NCBI RefSeq assembly: GCF_000308375.1
Contig: NZ_BAFQ01000052.1
Coordinates: 1-64,000, forward strand
Length of the DNA: 64,000 nucleotides
Direction: 5' to 3'
Origin: Nocardia aobensis NBRC 100429
GTDB lineage: Bacteria > Actinomycetota > Actinomycetes > Mycobacteriales > Mycobacteriaceae
Shown: positions 50,601-59,970 of the stretch, piece by piece
Layout of the letters: each line of letters begins with the position of its first letter
Position numbering within the stretch: the stretch's first letter is position 1
Program-made: the position numbers and the translations under genes
The notes under the pieces: model-generated
Told to the model about the DNA's origin: nothing
The model's input: the letters and a program-made list of their open reading frames with translations, nothing else
Databases searched by the model: none

Positions 50601-53600
50601 CGATCTGCGCGAGTGGACCGTCGACACCCAGGGCGCGTTGCACCGCCCGACCGGCGCCACCCTGGTTCCCGCGACCGGTCCGGACGCCGACAACGCCTAC
50701 GTCGAACTGGCCGTCCCGCTGTCGCCCGCGAACGAGGTCCGGATCCGCATCACCGTGCCGGGCTCGGTCTACAACGGTGGCGCCCCGGTGGTGACCGAAG
50801 CCGATGCCGAGACCGCGATGTCGGCCCTGCTGGCCGTGGCCGCCGGGCAGGCGCTGCCGGAGATCAAGTCCGCCAACGGAACTCATGTCGCACACGTGAA
50901 TCTGGCGTGGACGCCCGATATGGTCGCCGACCACGCCGGTGTGACCGGTTCGGGTCTGCCGGAGGGCCTCAGCACCATCGGCAGCCGGGTTCCCGACGTG
51001 CTGGTCGGCGCCTGCTGGCCGGCCGTCTTCGCCGTGCTCGGCGCGAGCCGTGTCGAGGGCGAAAACGGAAGCGTCATCAGCGTTATCGAGGGCATGCTGG
51101 ATCTGGTGCACCTGGACCACCAGGTCGATCTGGTGCGCGAGCTGCCCAGCGATCCGGCGGTGCTCAGCGTGCGCGCGGAATCCGCGTCGGTGATCGACAC
51201 CGACCTGGGCCGCGTCGTCGAGGTGCGGGTCACCGTCGGCGTCATGCGCGATCACGGTCTGGAGACCCCGACCGTCGCAACGCTGGTGGAGCGCTTCGCG
51301 ATTCGCGGCCGCAACGGCGCCGGCGAACTTACCGATCCGCCGCGTGCGGCCGGGACGGTGTCCGAGGAGGCGACCGAAACCCCGCGTCGCCGCCGTCGCG
51401 ACGTCACGCTCACCGCGCCGCGGGCCATGGCTGCCTTCGCCGAGGTCTCCGGCGACCACAACCCGATCCACACCAGCAACGCCGCCGCGAAACTCGCGGG
51501 CCTGGGCAGCCCGATCGTGCACGGCATGTGGCTGTCGGCCGCGGCCCAGCACGCGGTCTCGGCGGTGGATCCCGAATCTCCGCTGCCCGCACGCACTGTC
51601 ACCGCCTGGACCACCCGATTCCTCGGTATGGTCCGGCCGGGCGCGCAGATCGATGTGCGCGTCGAGCGGATCGCCGTCGACCGCGGCTGCGAGATCGTCG
51701 AGGTGTCCTGCCGGACCGGCGGTGATCTGGTGATGACCGCGACCGCCCGGCTCGCGGCCCCCAAGACCGTCTATGCCTTCCCCGGTCAGGGCATCCAGAC
51801 CAAGGGGATGGGACTGGACGCCCGGTCGCGGTCGAAGGCGGCCAAGCAGGTGTGGGATCGCGCCGACAAGCACACCCGGGAAGCCCTGGGCTTCTCGATC
51901 CTCGCCGTGGTGCGCGACAACCCGACCTACCTCAAGGCCCGCGGCGTGGAATACCGCCACCCGCAGGGTGTTCTGCATCTGACCCAGTTCACTCAGGTCG
52001 CGATGGCCACCCTCGGTGTGGCGCAGGTCGCCGAACTGCGTGAGGCCGGTGCGTTCGTCGAGGGCGCGATGCTGGCGGGTCACTCCGTCGGTGAGTACAA
52101 CGCGCTGGCCGCGGTCGCCGGTGTGCTTCCGCTGGAAGCCGTGCTCGAGGTCGTCTTCCAGCGCGGCTCGGCCATGCACGAGCTGGTGCCCCGGGATGCG
52201 CAGGGCCGCAGCGACTATCGGATGGCCGCCATCCGGCCGTCGCAGATCGGGCTGCCCGACGCCGAGGTGATCGACTTCGTCGCCGGCGTCGGTGAGCGTG
52301 TCGGAGAATTCCTCGAGGTGGTGAACCTGAACCTGCGCGGTTCGCAGTACGCGATCGCGGGTACGGTCGCCGGGCTCGAGGAGCTGGAAGCCGAAATCGA
52401 GCGTCGCCGTGCCGAATTCGGCGGCAAGCGTGCCTTCGTCCTGGTGCCGGGTATCGACGTGCCGTTCCACTCGACGGTGCTGCGCAAGGGTGTGCCGGAG
52501 TTCCGCAACAAGCTCGAGGAGCTGCTGCCGGAGAATCTGCATCCGGAAGTCCTTGCCGGACGCTACATTCCGAACCTGGTGCCGCGGCCGTTCTCGCTGG
52601 AGCGCGACTTCATCGCCGAGATCGCCGGCTACGTGCCGTCGGAGCCGCTGCGTGCGGTGCTCGACGACTTCGAGTCGTGGGCCGCGCGTCCGGAGGAACT
52701 GTGCCGGGTGGTGCTGATCGAGCTGCTGGCCTGGCAGTTCGCCAGCCCGGTGCGGTGGATCGAGACCCAGGATCTGCTGTTCTCCGACACCGGACGCGGT
52801 GGCCTCGGTGTGGAGCGGTTCGTCGAGATCGGCCTGGCGGCGACGCCGACCGTGGCGAACCTGGCGGGCAACACCCTGAAGTTGCCGCAGTACTCCGCCA
52901 CCAAGGTCGAGGTGCTCAACATCGAGCGCGAGGCCGGCGTGGTGTACTCCACCGATACCGATCCGGCTCCGGTGGACGAGCCGGAAGAGACTGTGGCCGA
53001 GGCGGTTCCGGCCGCGACGGCCGCCGCGGCCGCCCCGGCGCCGGCTCCGGTCGCCGCCTCCGGTGGTCCCCGCCCCGACGACATCACCTTCACCGCCGCC
53101 GACGCCACCCGCGTGCTGATCGCGTTGTGGACCAAGCTGCGGCTGGACCAGATCGGTCCCGTGGACACCATCGAGGCGCTGTGCGACGGTGTGTCCTCGC
53201 GACGCAACCAGCTGCTGGTCGACCTCGGCTCGGAGCTGTCGCTGGGCGCGATCGACGGTGCCGCCGATGCCGATATGGGCGCGCTGTCGGCGACCGTCGA
53301 CCGGCTGGCCCGCACCTACAAGCCGTTCGGTTCGGTGCTGTCCGACGCCATCGGCGACCACCTGCGCAAGGTGTTCGGACCCTCGGGTAAGCGCCCGGCG
53401 GCGATCGCCGATCGGGTGAAGAAGGTGTGGCAGCTCGGCGACGGCTGGGCCCACCACGTCACCGCCGAGGTGTCGCTGGGCACCCGCGAGGGCGCCAGCG
53501 TGCGCGGCGGGGATCTCGGTGGACTGGTCTCCGGTGCGTTGAGCGACGGCGCTTCGGTGGATGCCGCGATCGACGCCGCCGTGCAGGCCGTCGCCGCGCG

Positions 53601-56600
53601 CCGCGGAATCAGCGTCGCGCTGCCGGCCGCCGGTGGTGGCGGTGGCGCCACGGTCGACGCGGCCGCCCTCGGTGAATTCACCGAGCAGATCACCGGGCGC
53701 GACGGTGTGCTGGCGACCGCCGCCCGGGTCGTGCTCGAGCAGCTGGGCCTCACCGACCACGTGTCGGCGCCGGAGGCGAGCGACGAATCGCTGGTCGACC
53801 TGGTTTCGGCCGAATTGGGTTCGGACTGGCCGCGTTTGGTGGCTCCGGCCTTCGACGCGCGCAAGGCGGTGCTGATCGACGACCGCTGGGCCACCGCCCG
53901 CGAGGATCTGGCCACCCTGTGGCTGGGTGGTTCGGGCGAGGACACGGTCGACAGCTTCGTCGGAGCCGGTAAGGCCGTTGCGGCACAGGCGCAGTGGTGG
54001 CGCAAACTCGCTATGGGCGAGGCGCGTTCGGTGCTGGCACGTACCTATGAGCGGATCGCCGAGGTGGCCCTGAGCACCGACGAGGGTGTCTGGTCCGCCG
54101 ACACCGCGGTGATCACGGGCGCGAGCAAGGGGTCCATCGCGGCCTCGATCGCGGGCCGGCTGCTCGCCGGTGGTGCGACCGTCATCCTCACCACGTCCAA
54201 GCTCGACGACGACCGCCTCGCCTTCTACAAGCAGCTCTACCGCGACCACGCTCGTGCGGGAGCCGCGCTGTGGGTGGTGCCGGCGAATATGGCCTCCTAC
54301 TCCGATATCGACGCACTGATCGACTGGGTCGGCAACGAGCAGACCGACAACGCCGGTGGCGCGAAGGTGCTCGTGAAGCCCGCGATGACCCCGACGCTGC
54401 TGCTGCCGTTCGCCGCCCCGCGGGTGGCCGGTGATCTGGCCGATGCCGGCGCGCGCGCCGAAATGGAGATGCGGGTCCTGCTGTGGTCGGTGGAGCGCCT
54501 GATCGGCGGTCTGTCCGCCCTCGGCGCCGACCACGACGTCGACGCGAAACTGCATGTGGTGCTTCCGGGTTCGCCCAACCGCGGCATGTTCGGCGGCGAC
54601 GGCGCCTACGGCGAGTCGAAGGCCGCGCTGGACGCGGTGATCGCCAAGTGGCGGGTGGAGAAGTCGTGGGCGCAGCGGGTCACCATGGTGCACGCGATGA
54701 TCGGCTGGGTGCGCGGCACCGGCCTGATGGGTCATAACGATCCGCTGGTCGCGGCCGTGGAGAAGGCCGGCGTGCACACCTGGTCCACGCAGGAGATGGC
54801 CGACGAACTGCTCAAGTGGTGCACGTCGCGGGCTCGCGCCGTCACCGCCACCGGCCCGCAGCAGATCGACCTCACCGGTGGCCTGGCCGGAGCGAAGCTG
54901 GATCTGTCCGCGCTGGCCGACGATGTCGAGCGCGAGCCGGAGGCCGTCGCCGATGACGAGCGCGCGACGGTCCCGGCGCTGCCGGTGCCGCCGACGCTCA
55001 CCTCGGCCCTGCCGACTCCCGAATGGGGTTCCGTCACCGCCGATCTCGCCGATATGGTCGTGATCATCGGCGCCGGTGAGCTCGGGCCCTACGGCTCCGC
55101 GCGCACGCGCTTCGAGATGGAGGTCGCCGACGAACTGTCCGCGGCCGGCGTCCTGGAACTGGCGTGGACCACCGGTCTGGTCACCTGGGAGAACGACCCG
55201 AAGCCGGGCTGGTACGACGTCGAAAGCGGCGACTACGTCGAGGAATCGGAGCTGGCCGAGCGCTACCACGACGCCGTCGTACAGCGCTGCGGCATCCGCC
55301 GCTACGGCGACGACGGTTCCATGATCGACAACGCCGCGCCGCTGCTCACCTCCGTCTTCCTCGACCGGGATCTGAGCTTCGTGGTCAACAGCGAGGCAGA
55401 GGCTCGCGCGTTCTACGCCGCCGACCCCGAGCACACCGTGATCAGCCCCGTCGCCGATTCCAGCGACTGGCAGGTGATTCGCCAGGCGGGCACCGAGATT
55501 CGGGTGCCGCGCAAGGCGAAGCTGTCGCGCACCGTCGGCGGCCAGATCCCCGAGGGCTGGGATCCGACCCGCTGGGGCATCTCGCCGGATATGGCGAGTT
55601 CGGTGGACCGCGTGGCGCTGTGGAACATCGTCTGCACCGTGGACGCGTTCCTGTCCAGCGGCTTCAGTCCCGCCGAGCTGATGAGCTGGGTGCACCCGGC
55701 GATGGTGACCAACACCCAGGGCACCGGTATGGGCGGTATGTCGTCGATGCGCTCGCTCTACATCGACAACCTGCTCGGTGAGCCGCGGGCCAACGACATC
55801 CTCCAGGAGGCGTTGCCGAACGTCGCACTGGCGCATGTGGTTCAGTCCTACGTCGGCAGCTACGGCGGCATGATCCACCCGGTCGCGGCGTGTGCGACCG
55901 CGGCGGTATCGGTCGAGGAGGGTGTCGACAAGATCCGTCTCGGCAAGGCCGAGGTCGTGGTCGCCGGCGGTTACGACGATCTCGGTATCGAGGGCATCGT
56001 CGGGTTCGGTGACATGTCGGCGACCGCGGATTCGGCGGCCATGAGCGCCAAGGGCATCAGCGACCGCTACTTCTCCCGGGCCAACGACCGCCGCCGCGGT
56101 GGGTTCGTCGAATCCCAGGGTGGCGGAACGGTTCTGCTGGCCCGCGGTGACATCGCCGCGGAGTTCGGCCTGCCGGTCCTCGGCGTGGTCGCGTTCGCGC
56201 AGTCCTTCGCCGACGGCGTGCACACCTCGATCCCGGCCCCCGGACTGGGCGCGCTCGGCGCGGGCCGCGGCGGTGCGGAATCGCGGCTGGCCGCCGAACT
56301 GCGCAAGCTCGGCGTGACTCCGGACGAGATCGCGGTGATCTCCAAGCACGACACCTCCACCGCCGCCAACGATCCCAACGAATCGGAGCTGCACGAGCGG
56401 CTGGCCGGCGCGCTGGGCCGTTCCGAAGGCGCACCGATGTTCGTGATTTCGCAGAAGTCGCTGACCGGTCATGCCAAGGGCGGTGCGGCCGCCTTCCAGC
56501 TGATCGGGCTGTGCCAGGTGCTGGAGCAGGGCGTGATTCCGCCGAACCGCAGCCTCGACTGCGTCGACGAGAAGATGGCCGAGTATCCGCATCTGGTGTG

Positions 56601-57006
56601 GCCGCGGCAGCCGCTGCGGTTCGGGGATCGGTTCGCGCTCAAGGCCGGAATGGTGACCTCGCTCGGGTTCGGGCACGTGTCCGGCCTGCTGGCGGTCGTG
56701 CATCCGCAGGCCTTCGTCGCGGCGCTCGATCCGCAGCGCCGCGACGACTACCTGCGCCGCGCCGAGGAACGCCGCCTGGCCGGCCGTCAGCGGCTGGTCG
56801 AGGCGATGTGCGGTGGTGAACCGCTCTACGAGCGGCCCGCCGACCGCCGTCTCGGCGGCGACGGCACTCCCGCCAAGCAGATCCGTCAGCTCGAGGCCGA
56901 CGTGCTGCTCTCGGCGGAGGCCCGCCTGGGTGCGGAGGGGCTGTATCTGGCCCACGGTTCCTGCGGCACAGGCGAACTGGCCGGTAACCGGGAGGCCGAG
57001 AAGTAA
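47656..57006 (+). CDS. fas: Type I fatty acid synthase
   Basis: A 3,116-residue multifunctional synthase making C16-C26 acyl-CoA primers for lipids and mycolic acids. Domains appear in the expected order. Acetyltransferase: GHSQG, about residue 157. Enoyl reductase: GMTPTTVDAKI, about 435. Dehydratase: GDHNPIHTSNAAA, about 1265. Malonyl/palmitoyl transferase: GHSVGEYNALAA, about 1475. Acyl carrier domain: phosphopantetheine serine in GVSSRRNQ, about 1845. Ketoreductase: VITGASKGSIAASIAG, about 2153. Ketosynthase: ACATAAVSVEEG Cys, about 2742; KHDTSTAAND, about 2897; LTGHAKGG, about 2936. TTG 47656 fits homologues beginning MTI and has GAAGGAAG upstream. An upstream in-frame extension is rejected. 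Confidence 0.96.
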   Translation: MTINERTGTGTNAKVVGGVSDTGIKSSLLDRLLGGEKYALAFGGQGAQWLRELEEIGRDSALEPELTALVREADARLEPVAAQLLVVRPVGFDPIAWMLEDELADGAEGEESAAPSAQALRSAAVSMPGVFLAQVAALRALRMQGLDPAEHAPTGIVGHSQGLLAAEAATAHGARDAELLALAQLIGAAATLVARRRGLIPVGDKSPMVAVSNVDPDELRAVVAEVSEGVDPNVAAVVSIRNGRRRAVLSGTVAQLERVRQRCAEINAEQTRDRDAKKRGGAVFAPVFEDVQVEVAFHHPALAETVELVSTWAAQCEIDTELAAQLARSILVDPVDWVQVVDDTVSGGAQWILDIGPGDLLSRLTQGSLKGTGVGILAVATRPGQRSLFTPGAAPQVAPAWDAFAPKPIRLPNGRIVVETSFTRLTGRSPILLAGMTPTTVDAKIVAAAANAGHWAELAGGGQVTEQIFADRVAELKTLLQPGRAVQFNSLFLDPYLWKLQLGGKRLVQRSRTAGAPFDGVVVTAGIPELDEAVALIAELTEAGIAHVAFKPGTVAQIRAVLRIADEVPDYPVIMHIEGGRAGGHHSWEDLDDLLLETYAELRNRDNVVICVGGGIGTPERATEYLTGEWSVSHGYPKMPLDGVLVGTAAMATLEATTAPEVKQLLVDTPGTPDWVAAGTATGGMASGRSQLGADIHEIDNSASRTGRLLDEVAGDAEAVAARRDEIIEALDSTAKPYFGDVASMTYLRWLERYVELAALLPEHQRAGRDGFDCGTDLGDAIADATRSVWADITWRDRFAEMVRRVEGRLNPADRGRIPTLFDDDSVFERPVHVICTLKEHYPAAAETVLHPADVPFFVSLCKTPGKPVNFVPVVDADVRRWWRSDSLWQAHDPRYTADQVCVIPGTVSVAGITRVDEPVGELLDRFEQDTAYTLIRGGVTPAAVDGRRRADIGSGAIDIVLAAPDVQWAGRTTTNPVHRLGDLREWTVDTQGALHRPTGATLVPATGPDADNAYVELAVPLSPANEVRIRITVPGSVYNGGAPVVTEADAETAMSALLAVAAGQALPEIKSANGTHVAHVNLAWTPDMVADHAGVTGSGLPEGLSTIGSRVPDVLVGACWPAVFAVLGASRVEGENGSVISVIEGMLDLVHLDHQVDLVRELPSDPAVLSVRAESASVIDTDLGRVVEVRVTVGVMRDHGLETPTVATLVERFAIRGRNGAGELTDPPRAAGTVSEEATETPRRRRRDVTLTAPRAMAAFAEVSGDHNPIHTSNAAAKLAGLGSPIVHGMWLSAAAQHAVSAVDPESPLPARTVTAWTTRFLGMVRPGAQIDVRVERIAVDRGCEIVEVSCRTGGDLVMTATARLAAPKTVYAFPGQGIQTKGMGLDARSRSKAAKQVWDRADKHTREALGFSILAVVRDNPTYLKARGVEYRHPQGVLHLTQFTQVAMATLGVAQVAELREAGAFVEGAMLAGHSVGEYNALAAVAGVLPLEAVLEVVFQRGSAMHELVPRDAQGRSDYRMAAIRPSQIGLPDAEVIDFVAGVGERVGEFLEVVNLNLRGSQYAIAGTVAGLEELEAEIERRRAEFGGKRAFVLVPGIDVPFHSTVLRKGVPEFRNKLEELLPENLHPEVLAGRYIPNLVPRPFSLERDFIAEIAGYVPSEPLRAVLDDFESWAARPEELCRVVLIELLAWQFASPVRWIETQDLLFSDTGRGGLGVERFVEIGLAATPTVANLAGNTLKLPQYSATKVEVLNIEREAGVVYSTDTDPAPVDEPEETVAEAVPAATAAAAAPAPAPVAASGGPRPDDITFTAADATRVLIALWTKLRLDQIGPVDTIEALCDGVSSRRNQLLVDLGSELSLGAIDGAADADMGALSATVDRLARTYKPFGSVLSDAIGDHLRKVFGPSGKRPAAIADRVKKVWQLGDGWAHHVTAEVSLGTREGASVRGGDLGGLVSGALSDGASVDAAIDAAVQAVAARRGISVALPAAGGGGGATVDAAALGEFTEQITGRDGVLATAARVVLEQLGLTDHVSAPEASDESLVDLVSAELGSDWPRLVAPAFDARKAVLIDDRWATAREDLATLWLGGSGEDTVDSFVGAGKAVAAQAQWWRKLAMGEARSVLARTYERIAEVALSTDEGVWSADTAVITGASKGSIAASIAGRLLAGGATVILTTSKLDDDRLAFYKQLYRDHARAGAALWVVPANMASYSDIDALIDWVGNEQTDNAGGAKVLVKPAMTPTLLLPFAAPRVAGDLADAGARAEMEMRVLLWSVERLIGGLSALGADHDVDAKLHVVLPGSPNRGMFGGDGAYGESKAALDAVIAKWRVEKSWAQRVTMVHAMIGWVRGTGLMGHNDPLVAAVEKAGVHTWSTQEMADELLKWCTSRARAVTATGPQQIDLTGGLAGAKLDLSALADDVEREPEAVADDERATVPALPVPPTLTSALPTPEWGSVTADLADMVVIIGAGELGPYGSARTRFEMEVADELSAAGVLELAWTTGLVTWENDPKPGWYDVESGDYVEESELAERYHDAVVQRCGIRRYGDDGSMIDNAAPLLTSVFLDRDLSFVVNSEAEARAFYAADPEHTVISPVADSSDWQVIRQAGTEIRVPRKAKLSRTVGGQIPEGWDPTRWGISPDMASSVDRVALWNIVCTVDAFLSSGFSPAELMSWVHPAMVTNTQGTGMGGMSSMRSLYIDNLLGEPRANDILQEALPNVALAHVVQSYVGSYGGMIHPVAACATAAVSVEEGVDKIRLGKAEVVVAGGYDDLGIEGIVGFGDMSATADSAAMSAKGISDRYFSRANDRRRGGFVESQGGGTVLLARGDIAAEFGLPVLGVVAFAQSFADGVHTSIPAPGLGALGAGRGGAESRLAAELRKLGVTPDEIAVISKHDTSTAANDPNESELHERLAGALGRSEGAPMFVISQKSLTGHAKGGAAAFQLIGLCQVLEQGVIPPNRSLDCVDEKMAEYPHLVWPRQPLRFGDRFALKAGMVTSLGFGHVSGLLAVVHPQAFVAALDPQRRDDYLRRAEERRLAGRQRLVEAMCGGEPLYERPADRRLGGDGTPAKQIRQLEADVLLSAEARLGAEGLYLAHGSCGTGELAGNREAEK

Positions 57007-57016
57007 GGAGATCGGG

Positions 57017-57039
57017 CCCGGGAAGTAACAACTCCCGGG
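57017..57039 (+). terminator. Weak hairpin between fas and acpS
   Basis: CCCGGGA and TCCCGGG pair around a nine-base loop just after the fas stop. The stem is short and acpS probably continues the transcript. Confidence 0.35.
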
Positions 57040-57092
57040 TAACGATCCGCCGATACCGATGATGGCTCGCCGAATCCGTAGGCTGCGGATTC

Positions 57093-57518
57093 ATGACCAT
57101 CCTCGGTATCGGCCTGGATCTGGTGACCATCTCCGATTTCGCCGAACAGCTCGAACGGGCCGGAACCACCATGCTCCGGGAGAGTTTCACCGCGGGTGAG
57201 CGGCGTTACTGTCAGAGCAAGGGCACCGATCCGGCCCGCAGCTTCGCGGCGCGGTGGGCGGCCAAGGAGGCCGTGCTCAAAGCATGGGCCACCTCCCGGT
57301 TCGCCCGCCGCCCGCAGATCGGTGACAACCCGTATCCGCTCATCGAAGTGGTGAACGACGCCTGGGGCCGGCCCAGCATCAAACTGCACGGACTGGCGGC
57401 GGAATTCCTGCCGCGGGTGCGGGTGCACCTGTCGATCACGCATGACGGCGATACGGCCGCCGCGATGGTCGTTCTCGAGGATCCGGGCGAATTGGCCGAT
57501 CTGATCGAAAATCCCTGA
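57093..57518 (+). CDS. acpS: Holo-[acyl-carrier-protein] synthase
   Basis: A 141-residue 4'-phosphopantetheinyl transferase. The magnesium aspartate lies in IGLDLVTISDF near residue 9, the second acidic residue in WAAKEAVLKAW near residue 58. It attaches the phosphopantetheine arm of CoA to the acyl carrier domain of the adjacent fatty acid synthase. It is 87 bases after fas, as in Mycobacterium tuberculosis, which is strong context for the call. A 15-bp terminator hairpin follows. Confidence 0.95.
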   Translation: MTILGIGLDLVTISDFAEQLERAGTTMLRESFTAGERRYCQSKGTDPARSFAARWAAKEAVLKAWATSRFARRPQIGDNPYPLIEVVNDAWGRPSIKLHGLAAEFLPRVRVHLSITHDGDTAAAMVVLEDPGELADLIENP

Positions 57519-57568
57519 GGCGGTACGGGCTTCAGTGGCCCGAGTCGGCCCGTCGCTCCTGCGAAGGC

Positions 57569-57607
57569 CGGAACCGGCGACGTCTCGCTCACACGTCGCC
57601 GGTTCCG
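57569..57607. terminator. Bidirectional terminator between acpS and TetR gene
   Basis: Two 15-base arms (CGGAACCGGCGACGT and its complement) pair exactly around a nine-base loop, between convergent acpS and the TetR gene. Confidence 0.75.
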
Positions 57608-57662
57608 CCCTTCGTCGGAGCGACGGAAAGTCCTGTCGGCGACCGGTGCGAGTCGGGCGCGA

Positions 57663-58373
57663 TCAGGCCGTCGTATCGCGTTGTCCGGTGCGCGATTCCT
57701 TCTCCGCGATCAACAGGTACGCGACCATGAGCCGCTTGAGTTCGGCCACGGCCGCTTCGTGGCTGAGGCCGTCCTGTACCGAGAAGTTCAGCATCGAATA
57801 CACCACGTGCACCAGCACCTGCGCCATCATCGAGCGGCGCCCGCGCGGGGTGCGCGGCATCAGCGGCCGCAGCATCTGCTGGACCGCCTCGGCGAATTCC
57901 TTCTCGTGGATGGCGCCGGTGGCGCGGGTCGACGGGGTCGACTGCATGGCCAGCCACACCTCGCGCCGCGACGGATCGGTCATCCACAGTTCCGCGAGGT
58001 GGTCGACGAGCTTGTTCATATGCCGCAGCCAGTCCATCGACGGAATTTCGCCGTGGAAGTCGGCGAGCTCCTGGGAAACGGCCACCAGGTCTTGGCGATT
58101 CAATTCGCAGACGATGACGTATTTGTTGGCGAAGAACTGATACAGCGTGCCGATCGGCACCTCGGCGCGGGCGGCGACCTCCTCGCAGGTGAACGATTCG
58201 AATCCGACCTCGACCAGTAGTTCGCGCGACGATTGCAGCAGCGCATCGAATTTGCGCTTGCTGCGTTCCTGGGTGGGCCGCCGGCGCGGCATCAACTCCT
58301 GTGGGTCGTCCTGCAGCTCCAACGCCGGATCAGGACGCCGGTTCGACCTCGGTGCCGTGCGCGCTTCCACCAC
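57663..58373 (-). CDS. TetR-family transcriptional regulator
   Basis: A TetR protein of about 236 residues. The helix-turn-helix runs at about residues 45-85 (CEEVAARAEVPIGTLYQFFANK). The preceding 30 residues are basic (MPRRRPTQERSKRK). GTG 58373 is proposed as the start because a TAGCCT -10 hexamer lies seven bases before it, a leaderless arrangement; an inner ATG at MPRRRP is an alternative. The open frame continues upstream but looks non-coding. It lies between acpS and bcp, and could act on fatty acid synthesis genes. Its target is unknown. Confidence 0.78.
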   Translation of the reverse strand: MVEARTAPRSNRRPDPALELQDDPQELMPRRRPTQERSKRKFDALLQSSRELLVEVGFESFTCEEVAARAEVPIGTLYQFFANKYVIVCELNRQDLVAVSQELADFHGEIPSMDWLRHMNKLVDHLAELWMTDPSRREVWLAMQSTPSTRATGAIHEKEFAEAVQQMLRPLMPRTPRGRRSMMAQVLVHVVYSMLNFSVQDGLSHEAAVAELKRLMVAYLLIAEKESRTGQRDTTA

Positions 58374-58602
58374 ATACACCAGGCTAGCGGTAGCGACACG
58401 CGGATGACACACGGTGCCGACTTCCGTACCCGCGATTCGGTCCGATTCATAACCCATCCACGCCGAATGTGGTGACGAACACATACCGAGTAGATCTACA
58501 TCAGCGGGGGCGTGGCGATTGTCGATCGTTCCCGCTGCGGCGCTGAACCGCTGCTCGGCGCAGCTTCTCCGGGGCGGTTCCTGCACACGGAAGGCTTGAT
58601 CT

Positions 58603-59898
58603 GTGGTGGTTCGACCTGTGGTGACTCTCGGAGCTTCGATCGCCCGCGACTGCGTGGACGCGGTGGCCCTGCGCGACGGAAGCGCAAAACTGACCGACCG
58701 GGTGCTCGCGCACCACGTGGCCGAACTCGGCGCCACGGCGCCGGCCGGACTGCCCGGACTGATCGAATCGCTGCTGGACGGACTCGCCGCGGAGGTCGAG
58801 GCGGAGTACGAGATCGCCGGGGCGGCGGTCACCTACCGCGATGCGGCGGGCCGGCGGGCGGTGGTCACCGGATTGGCGTCCGGGCCGTGGTACGAGGCCT
58901 CGCTGGTCTCGGCCAAGTCGGCGCATCTGGCGCTGGCCCGCGCGATGACCTGGGCGAGCGAATTCGACCATCTGCTGACCTGCGAGCTGATGCCGGGATA
59001 TCAAGGCTTCTCGCTGATTTCACCGCATCGCGACCGGGTGGTCGCGGCCACGGCGACTGCCGCCGGTTTCGTCTCCGAGGATTCGGTGCGGCTGGGTATC
59101 GCGGCCGCGTGGGATCAGCTGGATGCGGCGGGCGTGCGGCCCAGCGCGGTCGTCGCGATCGGCTCGGCCGCGGAGCATCCGGGAGTCGCCGCGGTGTTGT
59201 CGGCGGGCTTCAACGCGCCGGTGATCCCGTGTGCCGTCGCGACGGCCGGGTCGGCGATCGGTGCGGCGCTCGTGGTGCAGCCGGAGGCTTTCGTCGCGGG
59301 CGTGGGGGATCGCGCACGGGTGTCACGCAATTCGGTCGCGGTGGTCGCCGCGGCGAGCGTGCTGGCCGGGGGGCTGACCATCGGTGGCGTGCACGAGCTC
59401 ACCGACCATCCGCGTTCGGATGCCACCACCCGCCTCGCCGACGCCCGCAACGCGCAGCCGAGCCGGGGTCCGCGTCACGCCCGCCCGGAACCCGGTCTGC
59501 CCGCAGTGGATTCGATTCCGGAATTGCCGGTCGACGGTCCTGCCGACCAGCCGTCGTCGGGACCGCGGCATGCCGCGCCGGATCCGTCGACCGCCGATCC
59601 GGCCTCCGCCGGCTGGGGTCCGGACGGATCGTCCTGGCTGGGCGTGCGCGGTTCGGATCCGGCGAGTGAGCCGAAGCGCCTGGCGAAGGAGGCGCCGCAA
59701 CCGGATTCACCGGAGCCGCAGGCGAAGTCGGTGATTCCCGCACCGACCGAACCTGTCGGCGCACCCAACGGCTCGCTGCTGTTTCCGGGTGAGTCGGCGC
59801 CGCCGCAGCTCGGCACCGCCGAATTCAACGAGTGGTGGGACAACCATTGGCGGCTGACACTGCGGTGGATGGTCGCGATGATGCCGCAGCGCGACTGA
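58603..59898 (+). CDS. Membrane-anchored hypothetical protein (DUF7159-like)
   Basis: A 431-residue protein with an Ala/Val-rich N-terminal domain of about 240 residues that looks like a degenerate actin/Hsp70-type ATPase fold (VTLGASIARDCVDAVAL, IGSAAEHPGVAAVLSAGF). One transmembrane helix follows (VAVVAAASVLAGGLTIGGV, about residue 255). A Pro/Ser-rich tail of about 150 residues, with repeated GPRHA units, ends the protein. This matches a group of actinobacterial proteins of unknown role. GTG 58603 has GGAAGG eight bases upstream; a second GTG follows directly. It ends at a strong terminator. Confidence 0.7.
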   Translation: MVVRPVVTLGASIARDCVDAVALRDGSAKLTDRVLAHHVAELGATAPAGLPGLIESLLDGLAAEVEAEYEIAGAAVTYRDAAGRRAVVTGLASGPWYEASLVSAKSAHLALARAMTWASEFDHLLTCELMPGYQGFSLISPHRDRVVAATATAAGFVSEDSVRLGIAAAWDQLDAAGVRPSAVVAIGSAAEHPGVAAVLSAGFNAPVIPCAVATAGSAIGAALVVQPEAFVAGVGDRARVSRNSVAVVAAASVLAGGLTIGGVHELTDHPRSDATTRLADARNAQPSRGPRHARPEPGLPAVDSIPELPVDGPADQPSSGPRHAAPDPSTADPASAGWGPDGSSWLGVRGSDPASEPKRLAKEAPQPDSPEPQAKSVIPAPTEPVGAPNGSLLFPGESAPPQLGTAEFNEWWDNHWRLTLRWMVAMMPQRD

Positions 59899-59913
59899 AG
59901 GCCGCGAAGAGCC

Positions 59914-59951
59914 GACGAGGGGCCCGGGACGATCGTCCCGGGCCCCTCGTC
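59914..59951. terminator. Perfect 38-bp palindromic terminator
   Basis: Seventeen-base arms and a self-complementary GATC centre form a fully symmetric hairpin between the convergent membrane protein and bcp genes. Confidence 0.75.
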
Positions 59952-59970
59952 TCGTCCGTCCCGGTCCGCG

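Noticed and set aside
47578..56955. A stop-free reading frame of over 3,000 codons on the minus strand, antisense to fas
   Set aside because: It is the mirror of a real GC-rich gene: its codons complement the third-position bias of fas, and the translation is rich in Arg, His and Gly without any known domain.
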